NCBI GenBank assembly: GCA_947095535.1
Contig: OX352774.1
Span: forward strand, 32,628,496 to 32,692,495
Reading direction: 5' to 3'
DNA length: 64,000 nt
Source: Poecilobothrus nobilitatus
Lineage: Eukaryota > Arthropoda > Insecta > Diptera > Dolichopodidae
The position numbers and the translations under genes are program-made. Shown here piece by piece: positions 1-11,244 of the stretch; position 1 is the stretch's first letter; each line of letters opens with the position of its first letter. The notes under the pieces are model-generated. The model ran no database searches. It saw only the letters and a program-made list of their open reading frames with translations, and had not been told where the DNA came from.

Positions 1-1618
1 GAAAAGTAGTCACATTTTTTTTTAGGAAATGGAGATCTTTAAAAATCCTTATGGTTTAGATTCAGCCATGTTTTTTTTTTAAATAAAAATATATTAGAGT
101 GCAGATGAGTTGTAGTTAAACTTCAAAATCACATCTTTTATTAAAGTTTTATGATTCTCAGGTTTGAAAATATAAAGATTTATATTCATTCGACTAATGG
201 CTATTATCCTTACTAATGACTATTTAGTTTATTTCAATCAATTCGATGCGTATTTCCTCAATTTATAATACTATTAAAATGAGAATAAATAACCTTTATC
301 AAAGATTCAACCATCAAGATCTTTAAATACACAAAAAAAATTTCTTAACAAATATAAAACTTTTATTTAACAAACAAAAAAAAAACATTTATCTTAGAGA
401 TTAATCAAAAATATTAAGAGTTTTTTATTATGTTCTTTCAGTTTTAATTTTTTTTACTTTCAAATTAATATTTATTTACTTTAAAATAAAATATAAAAGT
501 ACAAAAATCATATAAACAAACATACAAATCAAATTACAAAATTGTTATTTTTTGGGTATCATGTCCTTATGTTAACAAATGATGTATGTATAATTAAAAA
601 ACTTTATAAATGTCATTTTGAAATTGTATTTATTTACATATCATTTTCATAATTCTAAATTTTTTTATGTTATAATCTGATTAAAAAATTAAAATGTTAT
701 TAAAAAACGAATTATATATGTATAAAGAAAAAAAAAATTGAATAATAAATTTAAATTCATTTTTATAAATTGCAGACTGTAGTCTTTACCTTTTGACGTT
801 TGAAAAAAAAATTTCTGTTTCCATTACGGTAAATTAAAGTACAAAATTGGAATAAAATATTTTGCGAATATTTTCACCTATAAAGTTTAAGAAATTTCCT
901 ATTGTTTGGATTTTTCAGATTGAAAAAATATTTATTAGAATAAGAGTTATATTATTTTAATTATACGGTTTTTTTGCGATCTCGTAGAGACTCTTCCTAG
1001 AAAGTTAATTTTTTAATGAGATCTAATAATTATTAAAATCTGATTGCCTTATGTAGTAATTTTAGAAGTAGACAGACTAAAAAGCAAATTTTTTAATATT
1101 ATTAAATTGAAATACATATTTTTAAAAATGTGCTAAAAAATAATGTTAAAGTTAACATGGGTAGGATATTTGATGAAGTGAAAAAACTTATTAAATTATT
1201 TCTGTTCTTATTTTCTGAACACAAATCCAATTAAAAAATTTATGAAGTAAATTATTCAAATATATTTAAAATTTTGAAAAATAAAATTGTACTAAAAAAA
1301 ATGTTCTTTTAAATTGAAAATATGTATTAAAAATGTTTTTTAATAAAATAAATAATAAAAAAAAATTTAAAACAAGAAATTAATACCATAATTTTATTCT
1401 TTTCTGTAAAAAGTTTCTGATACCATGAAAATTTCTGTAATTATTTCTGTAATGTTATAGAGGAAATAATTGATTTTATTAATTTAATTAATTTCTCTTG
1501 TGGTTTTAGTACAATTATCTTACATCATGCATGTATTATCATGTAAAATAATAATCAAAGTATGTCCAAAATTTCAAGTCTTTATCTCAAAGGAAAGTGA
1601 ATCTAAAATACTTTTCTA
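1..1618. other. AT-rich stretch, nothing recognised
   Basis: This stretch is very AT-rich with many A and T runs. No reading frame on either strand has recognisable protein character, and I saw no terminal repeats or tRNA-like boxes. It is best read as intergenic or intronic DNA or fully decayed repeats. Confidence 0.5.
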
Positions 1619-1776
1619 TAGGCTCCAACAGTTAGTTTATAAAAAGCTGTTAAAAAGAAGTACATTTATTATGATTTTATATAAGTATCGGTATGGGTAG
1701 GCTCCAACAGTTTGTTTATAAAAAGCTATTAAAAAGAAGTACATTTATTATGATTTTATAATAAGTATGGGTATTT
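1619..1776. repeat. 79-bp tandem duplication
   Basis: Two adjacent near-identical units start at 1619 and 1698, each opening with TAGGCTCCAACAGTT and running through AAAGAAGTACATTTATTATG. The period is 79 bp and differences are few (for example AGCTGTT against AGCTATT). It is a simple local duplication. A short frame reads through the first unit only because of its composition. Confidence 0.8.
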
Positions 1777-1923
1777 TTTTGCAGTAATTGATTAGTTTTA
1801 AGATTTTCACACGTTAAGTTTTTTTACAAACCTTGAAAGTATAATTATAATTTTGACTCGCATAGAAAACTGTTACTTAAGTACAGTCTATACTTAATCT
1901 CTGCGTACAATTAAATTTATAAA

Positions 1924-3242
1924 AAAACGAGGAAGAATACAGTTGCCTTTGTCAACTCTTAGATACCCTTACGACCCGTTAGTATGCCTATCACTCTTCT
2001 TATAATATTATTTTTTTAATTTTTTAGTATTTTAAAATAATTTGGGTGAAATTTTATAATTTCTAGAACTGTGGGTTGTATATATATTCAAACTATATGT
2101 TTATACATTCTTCAAAAGCAGATTCTAACCTTCCGAATAACGATTATCTATCTAACTTTTCCAAATATGCTATAGTACCATTTAATACTAAGCGACAAAT
2201 GTATAATACCTAAGTTTAATAATTTATACTATACATATGTATAAATTATTTATCGTACGGTATAAAAAATGTGAAGAATTGACTTTTCTGGAATTTTGAG
2301 GGGCTGTAAGTCCGGAACCCTATATAATTAAAAAAACCCGTTAACATACGTAAAACTATATTATTGAACCTTTAATTTTCATGTCTTGCCGAGGAAAAAT
2401 TTTTACAGGTGCCTGAAAATAGCAAATTTTCAATTTTTGAGGAGTAATAACTCTTAAAGAGGGAGCGCTACCAAAAAATTTTCTGAGGAAACTTATACTA
2501 ATTCTAAAAGTTCTTTCTTGTCTCAAAATTTCAGGTTCCTATCTCAAAACGTGCCCGAGTTATGAAAAAAGAAACATGCAAAATTTGGTTTTAACATAAT
2601 GGTAAATTTAAATAGTAAATTACAAACTATTGCATAATTTTGATATTGTCTTATGGAGATAACAAAAATTCCGGTCTTCTAGTGTTTTTAGATTGTAAAA
2701 CTACTACACAGAACCTGAGATATATACATCTGAAAATAGGAGTTTTTTGAAATTTTGGGGGGCTGTAACTTAGGAACCCTATACAATTAAAAGAAACCAT
2801 TAACACACGTACAAATATATTACTGGACCTTTAATTTTTTTGTCTTGTCGAAGAAAAATGTGGATAGGTGCCTAAGTTAAAGGTGTTTAAAAATAGCAAA
2901 TTTTCAATTTTTGAGCCCTAATACCTCATAAACAGGGGGGTGGTCCAAAAAAATTTCTGAGCAAACTTATACTAATTCTAAGAGTTCTTTCTGCTCTCAA
3001 AATTGCAAGTCCCTATTTGAAAGCGTTCCGGAGTTGATGAGGGTAGAGTTAAAAGCGTTCCGTTCCGGATGAGGGTAGAAAAATCATGCAAATTTTGGTT
3101 TTCATATAACGGTAAATTTAAATACTAAATTTAAAAAAATTGTACAATTTTGATACTAATTTATAAATTTAAAAAAAATACCTGTCGAATGACGTTTTTT
3201 GATTGAAAAAATTTTAAGTAGAACATGAGACATATGCATTTA
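1924..3242 (+). mobile_element. DR-A repeat copy, single-armed relative of the 42-44 kb palindrome
   Basis: The left end (AAAACGAGGAAGAATACAG, then TTTGTCAACTCTTAGATACC) and the following roughly 300 bp match the outer arm of the foldback element at 42010-44352, including ACATTCTTCAAAAGCAGATT. There is no second inverted arm here. The interior has ATAACGGTAAATTTAAATAC and GGGGCTGTAA blocks, which recur elsewhere in the window (about 9.6, 11.95, 19.1 and 43.1 kb). A terminus like that of DR-C (TTATCGTACGGTATAAAA) near 2253 suggests a composite or nested structure. No coding capacity is visible. Confidence 0.6.
2290..3242 (+). repeat. two tandem copies of a 460-bp unit inside DR-A
   Basis: The block GGGCTGTAA...GGAACCCTATA occurs at about 2300 and again at about 2760. 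The order of sub-blocks is the same after each: AACCTTTAATTTT, TAGCAAATTTTCAATTTTTG, CTTATACTAATTCTAA, then a GGTAAATTTAAATA block. The two units are clearly homologous but diverged. A third unit would begin where the perfect inverted repeat starts (3243). Confidence 0.75.
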
Positions 3243-3509
3243 AAAATAAAATTGTTTGCAAAACTTTAGCTTTTTTGACTGTTATAATATAAAAGTGAAT
3301 TGCTAGTGCAAGCATTTTGGACTGTTATAATATAAAAGTAAATTGCTGGAATAAAGTTAAATAAAAATCTAGGAAATTTGAGGTTCGTGTTTCTTTTTTA
3401 TTCCAGCAATTTACTTTTATATTATAACAGTCCAAAATGCTTGCACTAGCAATTCACTTTTATATTATAACAGTCAAAAAAGCTAAAGTTTTGCAAACAA
3501 TTTTATTTT
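3243..3509. repeat. perfect 113-bp inverted repeat with 41-bp loop
   Basis: Left arm 3243-3355 and right arm 3397-3509 are exact reverse complements over all 113 positions when compared base by base. The loop is 3356-3396. Each arm contains two slightly different copies of ACTGTTATAATATAAAAGT, so the locus holds four copies of that motif. Perfect arms in otherwise diverged repeat DNA imply very recent formation or an assembly artefact. A transcript would fold into a long hairpin. Confidence 0.9.
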
Positions 3510-4084
3510 CTACTTTTTAGGGGGCGAATTTGGTTTCGATAAAAGCATATTTTAAAAAATATTTTTTTTACATATTATTTTATTTTATACTTTTTAGTTT
3601 TAAATGAAACACATAATTTGAATTTAAAAATATGGGATATTTTTTATTCATACATACATTAATTATTGTTTCTGATATAAAATACGTTTTATAATTTTAT
3701 ACCAAATGTTTAAGTAAATTAAGAGATGTTAAATCGATTCCATTACAGCAAGAGTAAAAATTTTTTATTCCAGTATGTAATTCATAAATAAAGAAAGTAC
3801 CTCGCAGGGTAAAATATGTACCAAAATACTGTGATTATATAAATATTACAATCCAACAACATAACTCGAATGAAAATGATATACATAAATGTACTTTACT
3901 GTATATTTCTATAGTATACTATTAGTAGTATATCGTATATCCAAACAAACATCTAACCTTGAACACCTACCTACCTAATCGCTTAATAAGATCATGCAGT
4001 AAAAAATGTTGACAAATATCTTGATTTAAATTATAAACAAATGGAGCGGAACAAAATAATTTAGGAAATTAGTTTAACATAATA
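3510..4084. other. AT-rich stretch, nothing recognised
   Basis: No coding frame, tRNA-like boxes or repeat termini were found. Some short TATATCGTATATC-like near-palindromes lie around 3920-3940, as expected by composition. Confidence 0.4.
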
Positions 4085-4336
4085 GTATGTGTATCCAGCC
4101 ATTGGTGCAGTGGTTGACGCACCGCTTCTCATTCATAAGGGAATGAGAGGTCACGGGTTCGATTCCCGTGGGTACAATAATTATATAATAAAAAAAAAAA
4201 AAAATTCATATATCGCAATATGTAAATACTTTATAATATATCATTATATCACGTACTCATTCCTACCAGGAAACAAGGGTTATAGCTACCACATTTATGT
4301 ACCACGGTACCTGAATATAAATAAATAAATAAATAT
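4085..4336 (+). mobile_element. tRNA-derived SINE (SINE-G) with (AAAT)n tail
   Basis: An internal Pol III promoter is visible. The A-box-like TGGTGCAGTGG starts near 4109 and a consensus B box, GGTTCGATTCC, lies at about 4156-4166. Between them is an anticodon-arm-like hairpin (CTCATTC/GAATGAG), and the T-arm pairs CACGG with CCGTG. The region then continues through an A-rich stretch to a tail block ending in AAATAAATAAATAAAT. It is not a functional tRNA, because the bases before the A box do not pair with those after the T arm. The 79-codon frame here is incidental. Confidence 0.75.
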
Positions 4337-4499
4337 TATGTACATACGTACGTACATATTTACATACGTAGTTTTAATTTTTTGTGTTGACAAATCATAA
4401 TGTGTAATAGATTTTTTGTTTGTAAATCATAATGAGTAATGCGCAAAAGCATAATTTTGTAATGATCTTTACTTTTTATATTCTTTTCTATGTACAAAA

Positions 4500-4740
4500 A
4501 TAATATTATGTAGGTACATAAAATTTTATTTAAAAAATATTGATGAATAGAGTTAAAAAAAAAAAAATTATACATATATACGAATTGGATTCGAACCACA
4601 GTCCACACATTAACACTCACTTTCAAGACCTGTACACTTTCCTCTGCACCATATATGCATTAATTCAATATGCATTAAAGAATGTTGACAGCAAATATTT
4701 TGATTTAAATACTAAACAAATGTTGTAAGCAAAATAACTT
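4500..4740 (-). mobile_element. tRNA-like SINE remnant, minus strand
   Basis: Read on the minus strand, TGGTGCAGAGGAAAGTG (A-box-like, ending near 4650) is followed by a perfect B box, GGTTCGAATCC (about 4584-4594). The downstream A/T-rich body includes the block complementary to GATGAATAGAGTTAAAAAAA. The 4880-5060 region is a second copy of the same arrangement. Confidence 0.6.
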
Positions 4741-4879
4741 AGCAACATACATAAAAATATTATATGTATGGATTGTGTTTTGCTAATTATGCTAATACAA
4801 AACACCAGGAAAGATCAAAAATATAATGTGTATGTTTGTATGCATGAATAAGAGATAAAAATGTAAGTTTTAAATTGAT

Positions 4880-5060
4880 ATATACAAAAATATATACATA
4901 TTTTATTCAAAAAATGTTGATGAATAGATAGTTAAAAAAAAAAAATGTTGCATGTGAACTGGATTCGAACAACATGATCCACACTTTTGAAACCTGTACA
5001 CTACCCTCTGCACCATACTACACTTACAAATGTTGCTAACAGATTACGAACATAATAAAA
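4880..5060 (-). mobile_element. second copy of the tRNA-like SINE remnant
   Basis: This copy matches the one at 4500-4740: GTTGATGAATAGATAGTTAAA, then the complement of a diverged B box (GGATTCGAAC) and a CTCTGCACCAT A-box complement. It is more decayed. The two lie head to tail about 390 bp apart, so either a local duplication or two insertions is possible. A (AAAT)n microsatellite follows at about 5079-5095. Confidence 0.5.
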
Positions 5061-5129
5061 AGCGTGGCAGAATGACAAATAAATAAATAAATAAACCGAC
5101 AGCGACGAGTTAATATAAAAGCATATAAA

Positions 5130-5578
5130 ATAGGGCTTTTTAAAAGTTTGAGGAGCTGTAGCTCCGTAACGGATGGGGCTACAAAAAAAAGTTGTAAATT
5201 ATAAAATTAATATTTTTATGTTATCTATCAGCAGTTAAAATTTCATGTCTCTATTTCAAAAAAAATGTGAGGATCTAAAAGTTAGGTGTTCGAGAGCTAC
5301 CCGAAGTTGCGGTCGGATCTCAATCAAAAAAAAAGGGAACCTACAAATTGTTGTAAGAATATTTTGTGTTAATTTCAAGACTCTAGCTTTCTTAGTTTTT
5401 GAGTTATCTTGCTGATGGACAGACGGACGGACGGACGGACAAAGCTCAATCGTCTTAGAATTTTTTTCTTATCCGATCCATACCTTTGAAGGTATATCTA
5501 GCTAGCTTATTTCGAGGTGTTACAAACGGAGGAGCAATTTTAATATACCCGATCCTTATCGTACGGCTATAAAAATAA
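5130..5578 (+). mobile_element. DR-C dispersed repeat copy
   Basis: Recognised by order of blocks: GAGCTGTAGCTCCGTAACGG, a TATCAGCAGTTAAAATTTCA block, AAAAGTTAGGTGTTCGAGAG, a (GACG)n microsatellite at about 5424-5440, ATCCGATCCATACCTTTGAA, TTACAAACGGAGGAGCAATT, and a terminus CTTATCGTACGGCTATAAAA. The same blocks recur inverted at 11245-11560 and in part inside the palindrome core at 43200-43500. It is non-coding. The superfamily is not assigned. Confidence 0.65.
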
Positions 5579-6909
5579 CATCTTTATTTAAAAATATTAT
5601 ATTCTTTTATTATTATTAATATTATTAACTTTTAATTTGATGTTGAAGAATAATCAAATTTTTTGTTTTTTTTTTATCCCATTAGAACATAATAAACAGT
5701 AGATCAATTTCTTTTATATCTGCAGACTAGAAACCATAATTTAATTCACTTATTACATATCTCTTTTTGCGAAATATATATGAGCCTTTCCTTTCCTCGT
5801 TTTGTCATGTCAATTTGTATGATATTTTTCGTTTTGATTTTGTATGAAAATTCCCTACCTCGATTAGACCCATTTACTTTAGAGTGCTGTGTTGAATGTG
5901 TATTAATTATAGAAAATTAATATATATTTAATTAGCTAATATATTAAATAATTAGCTATAATGTATAGTATATCTATAATTAGGTATAATGTATAGTATA
6001 GATAAAATTTCTAAATATTATTACTATATGTAAAAGAAAACCTCGATTTTATCTCGAGGAAATAAGGAAAGAAAAATTGTAGGTAAATTAGTTGTAAGAA
6101 ATGGAAGAAAATAAAGCAGAAAACAAAATGAAATATCAAGAAAATAAAGAAACAAAAAAGAGAATCCTCGTCGAGAGCCTGACGGAGGTCGGCAAAATCG
6201 ATCTAAGTGCGTATATGCATTTGACGTCAAAAAAAGAAAAATAGCTAAGTTCTAATCACATAAAATAAAATTTTTTCTCATTAGATTTTTTTTGAATTTG
6301 GAAAAATAAATGCTATTAATGAAAGAACGTTATTTATGACGGGTTCACTACAGACTGATGACCTAGTAATAACAATAATATTTCGCCAGTCATTAAATTT
6401 TTATATAAAATTTCAATTCATTACTTGTTTTAATTACTCACTATCTATCTATAGTAACTTTATAACTAATCTTAGCACCAAAAGTAAATCATCATTATTA
6501 ATGACTGATTAAACTATATATAAACAATGTGATCTATATCCCAATCGTAATTCCCAATCGAAAGTTAAAAATTTTAACCCGAAGTAACACGAAAAGCTCC
6601 ATTTTGATGAATTGAATATAATTCTAAAAATATATTTGAGTTTTAATTCAAGAAAAGTTTTTGACATAATTAAATTGGCTTGAAGTGGACATTTTTGAAG
6701 AACAAAAATAATGAGAAAATGAGTTGTAACGGTTTCTGAATTTTTCTCTTTTAAATTTTTGTTTAGAATTAGATATCCAAACTGTATTGGAAACTAATTC
6801 TTAGCATAATGAAAAATTAAACAGAATGTAATGTTTAGTATTCAAAAAACCATAATAAAAATAATTTTTTTTTTTTTATATTATATCGTGCAGATATATA
6901 TATCTACGA
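5579..6909. other. AT-rich stretch with a small GC-richer island
   Basis: Mostly featureless. About 6165-6230 is distinctly richer in G and C than its surroundings and contains TGACGTCA (about 6222-6229), the CRE/ATF consensus palindrome. A short hairpin, CCTCGATTTTATCTCGAGG, lies near 6041-6059. No frame there has convincing coding character. Confidence 0.3.
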
Positions 6910-6914
6910 TATTT

Positions 6915-7080
6915 AAGACCGTTTTACCTTTAGCATGTGGGCCATCTCGGTACAAGTATTCAATTATAATTATATTTAATATTTTGTTTAAATTATTTTA
7001 TTATTTTATATATTATTTTTGACCTGACCGAGATCTTTCGCCTGAAATACCGGTGACTTACGCACTGCACCATTGGTCAG
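6915..7080 (-). mobile_element. decayed tRNA-like SINE head, minus strand
   Basis: On the minus strand the sequence begins CTGACCAATGGTGCAGTGCG (A-box-like, at 7060-7079), followed by a diverged arm and a poor B box (ATCTCGGTCAGGTC). An AT-rich body follows. The layout resembles the SINE-D and SINE-E heads at 45.9, 47.1 and 61.6 kb. Confidence 0.4.
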
Positions 7081-7081
7081 A

Positions 7082-7784
7082 TAAAAAATAATTATTTTTT
7101 ATTTTTGATTGTTTATATTTCAATAATAGAAAATATAATTTACATTTATGTATTTTTATTAAAAACAAAAAAATATTAACCAGAAAAAAGGTTTTTTAAT
7201 TTATAATTCAAATAAATTTTCACTAGTTCTACCCAAAAATAATTATATATGGTATTATTCAAAAAAAAATAACGTTTATTACGACATTTTAATGTATTTT
7301 TAAATTTCGCTTTTCGTTATTGGGAATTTACCACAAAGTTTACCTACGCGAATTCGCGTACGGCATACAAATAGAAAATAGAACGAAAAATATTGTGGTT
7401 AATAATAACTTCACCCCTATTTTTGGTTCATGCTATTAATTCAACTTATTTTTAATTTTTAATTTTAATTTTCTTTAGAAAATGTCCTATTTATTAGAAT
7501 TATTTGATTTCATTTACGTACTTATTACATTATTTGATTTTTGAAAAATTATTATCTTCTAAAGTATACACCACCTACTTAAGCTTTACAAATACCTAAT
7601 ACAAAAAATTTGATTAAAATTTTATTACTTGTTAAAACGTAAAATAACGTGGTGAATTTCAATTACTTTTAAACTACAAAATTTCCATGGTTATAAATAA
7701 AACTAAATTAAACAAATAAAATAAAATTAGTATAAAACATTTTTGTATGTATGAATATATATTGTATGAACGTATATTCAAGGC
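7082..7784. other. AT-rich stretch, nothing recognised
   Basis: Only A- and T-rich sequence with no recognisable coding frame or repeat boundary. A short GC-bearing patch (CTACGCGAATTCGCGTACGG, about 7344-7363) includes the palindrome CGCGAATTCGCG. Confidence 0.35.
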
Positions 7785-8475
7785 TATAATAAATTTGCCA
7801 TTACGTTTGTGACACCTAAATATAGACTCAAATGTATGGATCGCCTCAGAATCAGAATGGATTAATCCATGTACGTCTGTTCGTTCGTTTGTCCGCACGA
7901 TAAAAATAAAGGATCTAGACTGACATTTTTTTTTAAGTCACTTTTGCAGTTAGTTTCGTTATTTAAATGCAGCATTTTCGGTCTGCGGGTTCGAGTAGCT
8001 GCCATACAACTTCTTCTTTATATGGAAATAACTTATAGTATATATTAAAGCTAGATATTTGAAATTTTGTAAAAGCTGTTGAGTAACATTCCAACAACTT
8101 CTGTAAAATTTGTTTGATCTAGAGCAGCAGGTTCAAGAAGCTGAAATATAATTCCTTTTTTCATATAAGCATAATTTATATCATAACTTCGTAATTAATA
8201 AAGCTAGACATCTGAAATTTTCTAAAAAAATATAAAGTTTAATGGCAATAATTTTTATAAAGTTTGGTTGCACTAGTCCAGCAGGTTCAGGCTTCCTGCA
8301 CTTCTTCGAACTTAATGAAGCTAGGCGTCTGAAATCTTAGAAAAGATACTCAAGATTTATGGCAATAACTTTTGTAAAATTTGATGATCAAGTTTTATGG
8401 AAACAGCATATATTATGTTTATACGGCTATCCCAAAGTTGACAGAGTTTACTCTTCTTAACTCTTCCTCGTTTTT
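7785..8475 (+). mobile_element. DR-B dispersed repeat copy with internal tandem repeats
   Basis: The head, CTATAATAAATTTGCCATTA plus CGTTTGTGACACCT, and the tail, AACTCTTCCTCGTTTTT, are shared with copies at 21015-21765, 34840-36265 (inverted, split) and 52255-52820. Inside, AAGCTAGATATTTGAAATTT-like blocks recur at about 8048, 8201 and 8318, each followed by GGCAATAA...TAAAATTTG and AGCAGGTTCA segments. This makes an internal tandem repeat of roughly 117-153 bp. It is non-coding. Confidence 0.65.
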
Positions 8476-9349
8476 TATTCATTTTATATGATAAAGATCA
8501 AAGAATTTATATTTTGCTAAAAATAGATCACTTTAATATTTATAGAATTTATCTTTTTGTTATTTATAATATTTTATGCTATTTACGACATTTGTGACAC
8601 AGAGTAGTAATTTGTATTCTACACAGTACCGTAATTTATTTCTAAATAAAACTTTAATTTGACTAGTTAATACCTATATTTTTGTTTTCATTTATTTTTG
8701 TAATAAAGAAAAAGTCTCAACTCAATAGTATTAAACTGAAATATTTAAGGACAAATGCAATAACAAAATATAAGCATTTTGTTGATTGCAGGATATAAAA
8801 GTAACACACTATAAAATAAAAAACTTTACTATTGAACTAAATAAATTTGTTTGGTGTAAAATATTAAAAAATGTAGTAATACTGATACCAGTTTAATATT
8901 ATAAAATGAAGGAAGGAAGAGTATTGATCCATAAAATAAGTAACCTTTGTTAATATACTAACAATATTAGCCTACGTAATTGATATTGATTTTGATAATG
9001 ATATTATGATTTATATGATTTTATTAAAACTAAATTTAGAATTTACTGATTAAAAGTTCCCATTACATTTAAAACTAGTAGATACGATATATTAAAAATC
9101 GTCTACTATTGATAAGATATTAATTATTAATAATAACTATTGATATTTAAATAAGGCAGAATATCAAACCAAAGGTTTTTAATGGCGCACATTTTCCAAA
9201 AGGCAATAAAAATATTTAGTGACTTACACCAGAATTTATAAATATTCTTACAATTTTATATGTAAGAAAAAATTGTGAAAAATCAAGAGAGATTTTCTTC
9301 AAATTTAAGGAAATCTTATATAATTAAGAATGCTAAGACATGTAAAATC
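8476..9349. other. AT-rich stretch, nothing recognised
   Basis: No recognisable coding frame, promoter boxes or repeat boundaries. Confidence 0.4.
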
Positions 9350-9885
9350 TCATAATGTTTAAGCTTTCATTTTTGTGTACTGCTTTGAAAAAATTTGTAC
9401 AAGCGCCTTTGTTACAGGTGTCTACAAAAATAAAGTTTTCAATTTTTTGATCTCTATAATAGTAGACCTTAAACAAGTGGTAGTACAGAGGTAACTTAAT
9501 TTGCTAATTCTCACAAAACTTTCTTCTCTTAAAATTTGAAGATCAAAATGCGTTCCAGAGATATGAAGAAAGTAAAATTTTCTAAAATTTTGTTGTCATA
9601 TAACGGTAACTTGAATACTAAATGTTAAACATTGTGTTTAATAAAAAAAAAAAATTCAGTTGTTTGGTGTTTTTAGCTTAATAAAATATTAAATGAAACA
9701 CAGAATGAGATAATTATACACAATTTAAAATAAGATTTCTTCAAAATCAAACTTTAAGGTGATGCCACAAAAAAAAAAAATTGATCTGCAATATTAATTT
9801 TATAGTTAAAATTTCATTGTTCTATCTTCAACGGTGAAGAAATTTTGTAAACAAACGAACGGACGGATAGCATAAAACTAAAAAG
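9350..9885 (+). repeat. diverged DR-A/DR-C-like repeat remnant
   Basis: This contains TACAGGTGTCTACAAAAAT, TCAATTTTTTGATCTCTATA, CTTCTCTTAAAATTTGAAGA, CATATAACGGTAA and a terminal GAACGGACGGATAGCATAAA, in the same order as the unit at 2290-3242. It is strongly diverged and non-coding. Confidence 0.5.
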
Positions 9886-10264
9886 CAAATTTTTTTTTTT
9901 TTTGAATAATATGCGGTAAAAATAATTAAGTAACTTTTGCAATTGGTTAAAAAAAAACTTTTTAATTAAAAAAAATTTGTTTCCTTTGTTGTTTGTGTAA
10001 AAGAGTTTCCATGTGTTTGTACATTTGTAAATTTGTACATTTAAAGTGGTACTAGACATTTTTATTACTACCAAAAATTATAGCAATAATAGAAAGTTTA
10101 AAAGAAAGTACAACAAAAAAAGAAAAATTGGATGAAGTTTTTAAAGGAATAGAAATTGTTTAACCGGAATAGATGTATTTAACAACATCATGTTTAAATA
10201 ATACTATTTTAATTTAAAAAAATTTAAAAAAGGCCAAACAATTTAAATAAATGTTTATTTTTTT

Positions 10265-10680
10265 TAATTTTTTTTTTTTCCCTAAGGGAGGTGGGAATCT
10301 TCCAAAGACACCAAGAATTTCCTCCTTGGTAGTGTCAGATTCTTACTGACTAAACCCACCTCCCCCTTTGGCCAATATAATGGGATGAAACCCTTACCTG
10401 CGAACGCAGCATATTGGCTAGGGAGTAGGGATAGGAAAGGATGGGAAATGGATACGGAAACATTGAATTGGGAGTGGGACTGCAAGGAAACAATGAATCC
10501 GCCTATTATTATTACTAGTTTGCTGACAGTGACTAAAGCCGTCACTTCAGTTACAACATGTAATAGTAGTGTATATAGTAACTACATGAGGTAATTATTG
10601 AAGGCAACCACCACTGTCACTGTAGCGGTTAATATTATTGGTATTAGTATTCTTATTACTATTATTTACATTTATTTTAC
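10265..10680 (-). mobile_element. SINE-D copy, minus strand, head truncated
   Basis: Reading minus, the 3' tail contains TGACACTACCAAGGAGGAAA and GGTGTCTTTGGAAGATTCCC, then CACCTCCCTTAGGG and a poly(A) (the T run at 10265-10280). Upstream are ATTATATTGGCC and GGATAGGAAAGG blocks that are also present at 51.1, 45.3 and 62.05 kb. The far end holds AAT/ATT triplet-rich sequence, as in the other copies, but no tRNA-like head. The two overlapping frames of about 70-90 codons here are incidental. Confidence 0.7.
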
Positions 10681-10689
10681 AATTACCAA

Positions 10690-11240
10690 GTTTTTCTGTT
10701 TTGTTTTGTTTATAATGATTTCATTTTAAGTTTTATATTTTTTGAAAAAAAAAATTTAAGAAATCAAATGTTCAAAACTAAAGTTCACTTCTTACGTACG
10801 TTCTTTTCAGAAAACAAACTTTAATCTAAAATGTTATTAACTATTTCTTTAGACTTGTATGATTCCATTTAGTTAAACTTAAAAACATTTATCGATATGA
10901 TTTACTTTAGTCGCTAGTTTTTGCATATTACCTTTAAAAAGCAGGTGTTAAGTTTTAAAATGTCTCAAAATGTTATCTTAATACAATGAAATTTCTTCAT
11001 TTTCTTAACCCTTATGTCAACCCCTAGGTACAAATGTTTAATTTTAAGTTTAAACTGCTATATCTCCCATTCTTTTTGAAGTGCAAATCTGTAACTTCAT
11101 GACGTCTTCAATTAATGTGTTATGAATCAAAAACATATTAAAAATATATATAGTTTGGTGGAGACAATTAGAATTTGTGGGAGTTAAACGATATCAACTA
11201 CGTTGCTTTGCTAAATATTGCAATGCTTCTCAAAATTAAA
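10690..11240. other. AT-rich stretch, nothing recognised
   Basis: No supported feature. Confidence 0.4.
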
Positions 11241-11244
11241 ATTT

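Noticed and set aside
4093..4177. A genuine tRNA gene
   Set aside because: A and B boxes and a T-arm hairpin are present, but the expected acceptor-stem partners around the A box do not pair, and the unit continues into a SINE body and tail.
4089..4328. 79-codon plus-strand frame that could be a small protein
   Set aside because: It is entirely inside a tRNA-derived SINE with A and B boxes.
10282..10594. Overlapping opposite-strand frames of 87 and 69 codons with fairly balanced composition
   Set aside because: The composition reflects the SINE-D body, which recurs in other copies without the frame being conserved.
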